A DNA stretch of 31,019 nucleotides, taken from UBA1737 sp045653225. GTDB lineage: Bacteria > Bacillota_I > Bacilli_A > ML615J-28 > CAG-313. The stretch covers positions 1 through 31,019 of the forward strand of contig JAZOLP010000177.1 in assembly GCA_045653225.1 (NCBI GenBank), read 5' to 3'. Below, piece by piece: positions 26,026 to 31,019 of this stretch. Within the stretch, counting starts at the first letter, position 1. Each line of letters starts with the position of its first letter. The position numbers and the translations under genes are program-made. The notes beneath the pieces were generated by a model. That model searched no databases and had not been told where the DNA came from. It saw only the letters and a program-made list of their open reading frames with translations.

Positions 26026-26054
26026 ATTCTATCATTTTTTTTAGAAAAATGCAA
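26026..26054 (-). promoter_or_regulatory. predicted promoter of the 25005 gene, beside DnaA boxes
   Basis: TTGCAT (26049-26054), 17 bp, TAGAAT (26026-26031) with TGA as an extended -10. The first DnaA box begins 19 bp upstream of the -35, so DnaA binding could influence this promoter. Confidence 0.7.
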
Positions 26055-26073
26055 GTAAAACATATTAGTAGGT

Positions 26074-26155
26074 TTATCCACTTTTCCACAGTGGAAAACT
26101 TAATAACAACTTTTTTTTAAAGATGTGGATAATTTGTTTATAACTATGTGGAAAA
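26074..26155. other. oriC, upstream DnaA-box cluster
   Basis: Five 9-mers match TTWTNCACA closely: TTATCCACT at 26074-26082, TTTTCCACA at 26082-26090, reverse TTTTCCACT at 26090-26098, reverse perfect TTATCCACA at 26124-26132, and reverse TTTTCCACA at 26147-26155. The first two face right and the last three left. This corresponds to the cluster upstream of dnaA in bipartite Firmicutes origins. Confidence 0.9.
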
Positions 26156-26192
26156 ATAAATATTCTTATCATTTTCTTTTTTTAATAAATTG

Positions 26193-26201
26193 TGTTATTA
26201 T
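26193..26201 (+). promoter_or_regulatory. possible dnaA promoter (extended -10)
   Basis: TGT precedes TATTAT (26196-26201); there is no good -35 at 17 bp. The AGAGGTGA ribosome site for dnaA is at 26208-26215, so a transcript from here would have a very short leader. A start further upstream inside the DnaA-box cluster is possible. Confidence 0.4.
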
Positions 26202-26219
26202 AAATAAAGAGGTGAATCT

Positions 26220-27614
26220 ATGAATAGAGAAATTGAATTATGGGAACAAGTAAAGGAAATGTTGAAAGCTTCCAATGATGAAGCTACATTCAATCAAACA
26301 TTTGCTCCTATTACAGAAATATATAAAGTTCAAAATAATATTATTTATTTAATAGTGGATAATTCATTAATTAGTTACAGATTAAAAAGATTCTATCAAG
26401 AAAAGATGAACGAATTACTTACACAATGTGCAGGTGAATCTATGTCTTTTGCTTTTATTTCTAAAACAGAAGTTAATAACCAAGAAAAACCAGTATTACA
26501 AAATACTCCTTCACAAACTGTTAATCAAACTAATATTATTAAAAAAAGAAATTTAAGAGCTGAGTATACATTTAGCAATTTTATTACTGGAGAAGCTAAC
26601 AGAGAAGCTTTTACTTTTTCTGTAAAAGTCGCTGAATCTCCTAACGTTACTATTAATCCTTTTTATATTTTTGGTGATGTCGGATTAGGTAAAACACATT
26701 TAATGACTGCTATTGGGCATTATATTTTAGAAAACAATCCTGATACAAATATCGTTTACACTACAGCACAACAATTTGTTGAAGATTTTTTTAAAGCTAA
26801 AAATAAAAACCAAAAGAATACCGCTTACGCTGATGAATTCGATAATTATTACAGATCAGCTGATTTATTATTAGTAGACGATATTCAATATTTAGCAGAT
26901 AGACAAGGTTCACAAGATGAATTTTTTAAATTATTTGAATATTTATTTGAAAATAACAAACAAATTATCGTAACTTCAGATAGACCAGCTAGTGAATTGA
27001 ATATCATGTCTAGATTAAAATCTAGATTCAGTTGGGGCATGCAAACAGATATAAAAAAACCTAATCAATTATTAAGAGAAGCTATCTTAAAAGGGAAATT
27101 AAAGTTTTTAATTTCTGATACAGACGAAGTTCCTAATGATGTTATAACTTATATAGCTGAAAATTTTGATCAAAATGTAAGAGATTTAGAAGGTGCTTTG
27201 AGAAGATTTATTTCATATTGTGTATCTTTTAATATAGATTTTAATTATGATAATGCTGTTTTAGCTTTAGATGCAATTATTTCTAGTTCTAAAAATTCAG
27301 TTAATAATAATACAAAACTACATATTGAAAAAATAAAAGAGATAATTTCTAGTTACTTTAATATTAATGTTAAAGAATTGTCTGGACCATCTAGAAAACA
27401 AGAATATGTTTACGCTAGACAATTAACTGTTTATATTTTAAAAACAAAATATAATCAAACTTTAACTTCTATTGGTGTCGCATTAGGTGGTAGAGATCAT
27501 GCCACTATAGCTCATGCATTCGAGAAAATTCAAGAAGCTATAAAATCTGATCCTAATATAAAAGAAGATGTAGATAACCTTATTTCTAATTTAGATAAAC
27601 AATATAAAATGTAA
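26220..27614 (+). CDS. dnaA: chromosomal replication initiator protein DnaA
   Basis: A 464-residue initiator, normal length. Domain I is about residues 1-85 (LWEQVKEMLK...YRLKRFYQEKMN), and a short Gln/Asn-rich linker (about 86-110) forms domain II. Domain III has Walker A GDVGLGKT (152-159), Walker B LLLVDD (about 216-221) and SRLKSRFSWGM. Domain IV carries the DNA-binding signature VALGGRDHATIAHAFEKI. The ribosome site AGAGGTGA precedes the ATG. It binds the boxes on both sides of its own gene and starts replication; dnaN follows after the second box cluster. Confidence 0.98.
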   Translation: MNREIELWEQVKEMLKASNDEATFNQTFAPITEIYKVQNNIIYLIVDNSLISYRLKRFYQEKMNELLTQCAGESMSFAFISKTEVNNQEKPVLQNTPSQTVNQTNIIKKRNLRAEYTFSNFITGEANREAFTFSVKVAESPNVTINPFYIFGDVGLGKTHLMTAIGHYILENNPDTNIVYTTAQQFVEDFFKAKNKNQKNTAYADEFDNYYRSADLLLVDDIQYLADRQGSQDEFFKLFEYLFENNKQIIVTSDRPASELNIMSRLKSRFSWGMQTDIKKPNQLLREAILKGKLKFLISDTDEVPNDVITYIAENFDQNVRDLEGALRRFISYCVSFNIDFNYDNAVLALDAIISSSKNSVNNNTKLHIEKIKEIISSYFNINVKELSGPSRKQEYVYARQLTVYILKTKYNQTLTSIGVALGGRDHATIAHAFEKIQEAIKSDPNIKEDVDNLISNLDKQYKM

Positions 27615-27616
27615 AG

Positions 27617-27676
27617 TTATCCACATTTCCACATTACTAATAATAATAATTATAATTTAATAATAATAAATAAAGG
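27617..27676. other. oriC, dnaA-dnaN intergenic DnaA boxes and AT-rich unwinding region
   Basis: TTATCCACA (27617-27625) is followed at once by TTTCCACA (27626-27633), then TTACTA (27634-27639) and a pure A/T stretch to 27674. The order box-box-trio-AT matches the Bacillus subtilis incC arrangement, in which DnaA opens the duplex. The GC-rich spacer seen in B. subtilis is absent here. The trio match covers only two triplets, so that part is tentative. Confidence 0.75.
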
Positions 27677-27684
27677 AGGACAAA

Positions 27685-28815
27685 ATGAAATTCGAAATTT
27701 CACGAACTTTATTAGATAGTACTTTACAAAACGTATCTAAAGGTTTATCTACAAAAACACCACTCCCTATTTTAATGGGAATTCAAATAATCGCAAAAAA
27801 TAATTCTTTAACTTTTATTACAACAAATAAAGAGATTTCTGTAAGAGTTATCTTAGAATCTTCAAAAGATTTAGAAATTATTGAAGATGGTTCTTGTGTT
27901 GTTCCAGGTAAATATTTTGTAGACATTGTTAAAAGAATTGAAGGCGATAAGGTAGAATTCAATTTATTTGATGAAACTACTATCAAAATTTATTCTAAAA
28001 ATTCTGATTTTACTTTAAGAGCTTATGAGAAAAATAATTTCCCAAATACAAATTTTGATATTCAAACTAATCCAATAGTATTAAAGAGCAAAGAATTAAA
28101 ACAATTAGTAAAACAAACTTCATTTGCTTGCTCTACTTCAGAAGAAAGAATAATATTGACAAGTATTAATTTAACTTTAAAAGATAACATTCTAACAGTT
28201 ATAGCTACGGATAGTTTTAGATTAGCTAGAAGAACATCTAAAATTAATGAAGATTTTAATTCAAAAATTCAAATTAATATTCCATGTAAATCACTTGAAG
28301 AATTTAGTAAAGTTTTAACAGATAATAACGAAGATGTTAAAGTATTTATTTCGAATAATCAAGTATTATTTAAAGTTTCTAATCTTTCATTTATGTCTCG
28401 TTTAGTAGAAGGTAGTTATCCAGACACTTCGAGTTTAATCCCTAACGACTTTTTATTGAGTGTTAAGCTAAATAGAGAAGAATTAATATCAGTTGTTAAT
28501 AGAGCATCTTTGTTTATTGACTCAGAAAATATCAGTTTTGTAAAATTCTCATTATCAAAAAATTCGAATAATTTAGAAATTTCTTCAAATTCTACTGAAA
28601 TTGGGCGTGTTGTTGAGAATTTAAAGCCTATTGAAGTTAGCGAAGATCAAGATTTTCAAATTGCTTTCTCTACAAAGTACTTAATGGAAGCTTTAAAAGC
28701 ATTCGAAACACAAGAAATTACTATGTATTTTAGAGGCGAAATAAGACCAGCAATTATAACTAGCGATTCTAATTCAGAACTTAAACAATTGTTAATTCCA
28801 GTTAGAACATTCTAA
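27685..28815 (+). CDS. dnaN: DNA polymerase III beta subunit (sliding clamp)
   Basis: A 376-residue clamp with the usual three repeats. The N-terminus MKFEISRTLLDSTLQNVSKG and KTPLPILMGI are typical, as are VIATDSFRLARR in domain 2 and the C-terminal LLIPVRTF. The start follows AAGGAGG. It encircles DNA and tethers polymerase III. The usual downstream genes (yaaA, recF, gyrB) do not follow. Confidence 0.98.
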   Translation: MKFEISRTLLDSTLQNVSKGLSTKTPLPILMGIQIIAKNNSLTFITTNKEISVRVILESSKDLEIIEDGSCVVPGKYFVDIVKRIEGDKVEFNLFDETTIKIYSKNSDFTLRAYEKNNFPNTNFDIQTNPIVLKSKELKQLVKQTSFACSTSEERIILTSINLTLKDNILTVIATDSFRLARRTSKINEDFNSKIQINIPCKSLEEFSKVLTDNNEDVKVFISNNQVLFKVSNLSFMSRLVEGSYPDTSSLIPNDFLLSVKLNREELISVVNRASLFIDSENISFVKFSLSKNSNNLEISSNSTEIGRVVENLKPIEVSEDQDFQIAFSTKYLMEALKAFETQEITMYFRGEIRPAIITSDSNSELKQLLIPVRTF

Positions 28816-28832
28816 ACACATAAAAAAATAAC

Positions 28833-28859
28833 AAAAAGCACCTAAAAGGTGCTTTTTTT
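28833..28859. terminator. bidirectional terminator between dnaN and parA
   Basis: An 11-bp stem (28833-28843 with 28847-28857) and a 3-nt loop, with T runs on both strands. It separates the convergent dnaN and parA genes. Confidence 0.9.
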
Positions 28860-28871
28860 GTTGTTTTTTTA

Positions 28872-29657
28872 TTATAAAACAATAGAATTATACACTTCAG
28901 TAAGGTCTTTTGCAATTTCATCTCTATTCTTTTGATGAAATTTGTCTTTCATAGTGTGAATATCGAACACTGAAATACCTTCTGCTTGTAAATTTTGAAT
29001 AACAGCTTTATCCTTTATCGGAGTTGCGATTATAGCGTCTGGAGAGTAGTTTTCAGCAAGATTTTTTAACTCTTTTAAAGACTTGTTCGGAGTGATCTTA
29101 ATTGGGTGGTATCCAATAGGGATAATATGGCTAATTTTACTAATTTCTATGTCACAATCAACAAAATACTGAATTGTGTTCTTATAGCCATCAATTCCAA
29201 GCGGATCTAAACCCACGACAAGAAGTATCTTTTCACTGATATCAAGCAAAATTTCTGTCAAACGACTACTTGAAGGTGGAAAATCGATAAAAATATAATC
29301 AAAATAATTAGTAAAATCTTGAATTAACCCTCTTAATTTCTTTTCTTCTGATCTTTTTAACGTTAAATTGATTGAAAGTCTGTCTGTATTTAAGGTTTTC
29401 ATTAAATACATACCAGGTCTAACTTCAAAAACTACATCTTCTGGTTTTTTTTCACCAATTAGAAGGTTTTCAAAGAAATCATCATCATTATCAGTTACAA
29501 AGTTTTCACAACCGAAAATTTTAAAAATACTGTTTTGATCATCAGCACTAATTATTAAAACAGTTTTGCCTTGGTTTGCGTAAAAATGAGCTAAATAACC
29601 TAAGAATGTTGTTTTTCCTACGCCACCTTTTTTACAGAAAGTTGAGATAACTGGCAT
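28872..29657 (-). CDS. parA: ParA-family partition ATPase (short, plasmid type)
   Basis: A 261-residue ParA/MinD-family ATPase. The deviant Walker A CKKGGVGKTT lies at residues 8-17 with both lysines, the switch I-like Asp is at about residues 39-40 (ISADDQNS), and Walker B is FIDFPPSSSR, where the usual D-x-P/A-P appears as DFPP. There is no N-terminal helix-turn-helix, as in short chromosomal Soj and type Ib plasmid ParA. Its partner is not a ParB/Spo0J but a small ribbon-helix-helix-like protein encoded 2 nt upstream. It probably forms ATP-dependent nucleoid patches that move partner-bound DNA. Transcription is opposite to dnaA-dnaN and converges on dnaN. Confidence 0.88.
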   Translation of the reverse strand: MPVISTFCKKGGVGKTTFLGYLAHFYANQGKTVLIISADDQNSIFKIFGCENFVTDNDDDFFENLLIGEKKPEDVVFEVRPGMYLMKTLNTDRLSINLTLKRSEEKKLRGLIQDFTNYFDYIFIDFPPSSSRLTEILLDISEKILLVVGLDPLGIDGYKNTIQYFVDCDIEISKISHIIPIGYHPIKITPNKSLKELKNLAENYSPDAIIATPIKDKAVIQNLQAEGISVFDIHTMKDKFHQKNRDEIAKDLTEVYNSIVL

Positions 29658-29659
29658 GA

Positions 29660-30073
29660 TTAACGTTCTCCTTCTCTATTTAATTTTTCCATACAAGCTA
29701 ATTCGATAAATTGAGAAAACATGATGTCGCGATCTGCACACACAATTTTAATTCTTCTTCTTAATTTTTTACTCATAGTAGCTGTATATTTAACCCTATC
29801 TTCATTTTCATCAAAGTCATAACGAGAATTAGAATTTTTTGAAGTGTTACGAGCGTTCTTTGGAGTAGGTTTTGCAACAGGTTTAGATGAAATTTTTCTT
29901 TCAACTGGTGCTGGTTCAAAAACTTCTTCAATTTCCTCGATTTCTTCTACTAGTTCTTCAACAGGTTCTTCAATTTCTTCTTCTACTTCAACTGGAATAA
30001 TTATTTTTTCTTCTTTTGGAGTTGAAATAGGTTTTTCAAATGGATTTGTTCTTTTTTTTGGAAAATTATTCAT
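29660..30073 (-). CDS. small ribbon-helix-helix-like DNA-binding protein, likely ParA partner
   Basis: A 137-residue protein. The N-terminal two thirds is disordered: a Lys/Pro-rich start, an acidic Glu/Val repeat (about residues 27-52), then a basic Ser/Asn/Lys stretch. The C-terminal ~45 residues (VKYTATMSKKLRRRIKIVCADR and MFSQFIELACMEKLNRE) look like a ribbon-helix-helix: a short beta strand followed by two helices. This fold is used by plasmid centromere-binding proteins such as ParG and omega. The disordered N-terminus may stimulate the ParA ATPase, as known for ParG. Gene order here is partner then parA, the reverse of ParA-ParG operons. The family assignment is inferred from pattern only. 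Confidence 0.75.
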   Translation of the reverse strand: MNNFPKKRTNPFEKPISTPKEEKIIIPVEVEEEIEEPVEELVEEIEEIEEVFEPAPVERKISSKPVAKPTPKNARNTSKNSNSRYDFDENEDRVKYTATMSKKLRRRIKIVCADRDIMFSQFIELACMEKLNREGER

Positions 30074-30102
30074 AATATGCCTCCTTGAATTTTTACACTA
30101 CC

Positions 30103-30131
30103 ATTATATCAAAATAATAATTGGTTTGCAA
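30103..30131 (-). promoter_or_regulatory. predicted sigma-A promoter of the RHH-parA operon
   Basis: TTGCAA (30126-30131), 17 bp, TATAAT (30103-30108) with TGA as an extended -10, on the minus strand. GGAGG precedes the ATG at 30073. A GCAATAA/GCAATAAT direct repeat (30128 and 30139) overlaps and flanks the -35 and could be an operator. Confidence 0.8.
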
Positions 30132-31019
30132 TAAAATAGCAATAATTATTTACAAAAATATTTACATACAACCATAAAAACATAATTCGATTAAATTTGA
30201 GTAAAAAAAGCGAAAAACAAAAAAATTATCTTGATTATTAATTTTGACGCGAACCTAATTCTAGAATAACAATAAAAACATAAAATGAGGCTCAAAAACA
30301 AGGTAAAATTAAAAAATAACTACAAAAGTTGAAACTTATTCGCACCCCCGGGGGTAAAAACAAAAAAAGTTGTTAAAAATTTCATCGTTTTTTGAGCATT
30401 AAGTTTACGCTGAAAAAAACAATTTGAACAAAGAAGTTAAAAGCAAAAACGTAAACAACGTTGTAAATAATTATGTAAGTATGTATATATGCAAAAAACA
30501 AATCAAGTGAAATAAAAAATTTAAACAAAACTTTTATTTAAAAACAAAAAACATTTAACTTTTAAATAATTTTCAAAAAAAAGCAGTAATAAAACTTTGA
30601 ATTTAAAACTAAAAATAAATAAAAGTTTTAAATTAAAGCAAAAATGCTACAAACAATTTGATTAAAAGGTTTAATAATAAAACAAAATGATTTTAAAGAT
30701 AAACAAATGTTTTGCGATAAAGTGATAAAAAATGTTTCAAAAATAAATATATTCAAACTAAAATGTTTTAATTTGAAAGTAAAAAGCAATATTGATCGAA
30801 GTTAGATTAAAAAAACAAAACAGCAAAAAGTTAAAAAACGATAAAATGTAAGAATAATTACCTACAAAAATAAATAATTATATAATTAAATAAATAAAGC
30901 GGTTTTTATTTTTAAACATAAATAAACAAAAGAATAAAAACTTATTTATTGCTTTATCAACGATAAATAAATATGTAAAAACATATAAAAAGATCGTATT
31001 AATTATGGTTTTACATAAA
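30132..31019. other. A-rich gene-free tract beside the partition operon
   Basis: I see no credible open frame on either strand for almost 900 bp. The plus strand is heavily A-biased: the 60 bases from 30421 hold 31 A, 15 T, 9 G and 5 C. It includes the GC palindrome at 30344-30355, a second palindrome ACAACGTTGT at 30455-30464, and scattered short direct repeats such as ATAAAAACATAA (about 30173 and 30274). It could be a centromere-like region, an untranslated RNA, or decayed sequence. Confidence 0.6.
30344..30355. repeat. 12-bp perfect GC palindrome ACCCCCGGGGGT
   Basis: Ten consecutive G/C bases with dyad symmetry inside a tract that is otherwise nearly all A/T. It occurs once in the window as far as I can see. 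Possible roles are a protein-binding site or a methylation or restriction target. Confidence 0.85.

Noticed and set aside
26007..26081. Upstream ATG adding 25 residues to the 25005 gene
   Set aside because: A good promoter lies inside that extension and the downstream ATG has a ribosome site and a natural membrane-anchor start.
29844..30134. Plus-strand open frame rich in Ser/Ile
   Set aside because: It is the antisense of the Glu/Val-rich region of the RHH-like protein and lacks a ribosome site.
30132..31019. CRISPR array or iteron-type plasmid origin in the A-rich tract
   Set aside because: The short repeats are irregular in spacing and sequence; no regular spacer-repeat pattern or array of long direct repeats is present.

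Overview
The window is very AT-rich and carries the chromosomal replication-origin region of a low-GC Gram-positive bacterium. The block mnmE, jag, yidC, rnpA, rpmH, (oriC), dnaA, dnaN is the classic Firmicutes origin neighbourhood, and dnaX-ybaB-recR and a T-box-controlled asnS also point to class Bacilli. Extreme AT content, A+T-ended codons, many lipoproteins and the HxHxF-GKCxCG motif in secreted proteins suggest a Mollicutes-related, probably gut-associated lineage (RF39/Erysipelotrichales/Acholeplasmatales-like). The lineage is an inference. The genetic code looks standard: Trp is TGG, TAA and TAG are the usual stops, and TGA ends at least one small gene.

Layout. (1) 1-8605, minus strand: a CUT1-type ABC importer operon (ATPase, two permeases, UgpB-like binding lipoprotein) followed without a terminator by a staphylococcal-nuclease-like lipoprotein and a large multi-OB-fold surface lipoprotein that runs off the left edge. 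(2) 8737-12988, minus: dnaX (unusually long, 1009 aa)-ybaB-recR-small membrane protein. (3) 13069-16523, minus: a YgiQ-type radical SAM protein, then an SPFH/stomatin-NfeD pair. (4) 16583-17824, plus: a membrane-anchored protein of unknown function. (5) 17823-19551, minus: asnS with a T-box leader, specifier AAC. (6) 19569-20957, minus: mnmE. (7) 20958-22008: a gene-poor stretch with a candidate small RNA on the plus strand and the remains of an HtrA-like protease gene. (8) 22009-24932, minus: rpmH, rnpA, yidC, jag. (9) 25005-26054, minus: a membrane-anchored protein transcribed away from oriC. (10) 26074-28859, plus: DnaA boxes, dnaA, a second DnaA-box cluster with an AT-rich unwinding region, dnaN. 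(11) 28872-30131, minus: ParA plus a small ribbon-helix-helix-like protein, a plasmid-type partition pair beside the chromosomal origin. (12) 30132-31019: A-rich sequence with no gene, holding a striking 12-bp GC palindrome.

Gene orientation flips at oriC: left-arm genes are mostly minus and dnaA-dnaN plus, as expected for replication leading away in both directions. The parA pair and the 16655-17791 gene are head-on exceptions. Most promoters I could place share one format: a TTG-type -35, exactly 17 bp, and TATAAT, often with an extended TGn. The most interesting points are the nuclease-transporter operon, the plasmid-like partition cassette with its adjacent A-rich tract, the candidate small RNA with two mutually exclusive stems, and the giant coiled-coil DnaX.
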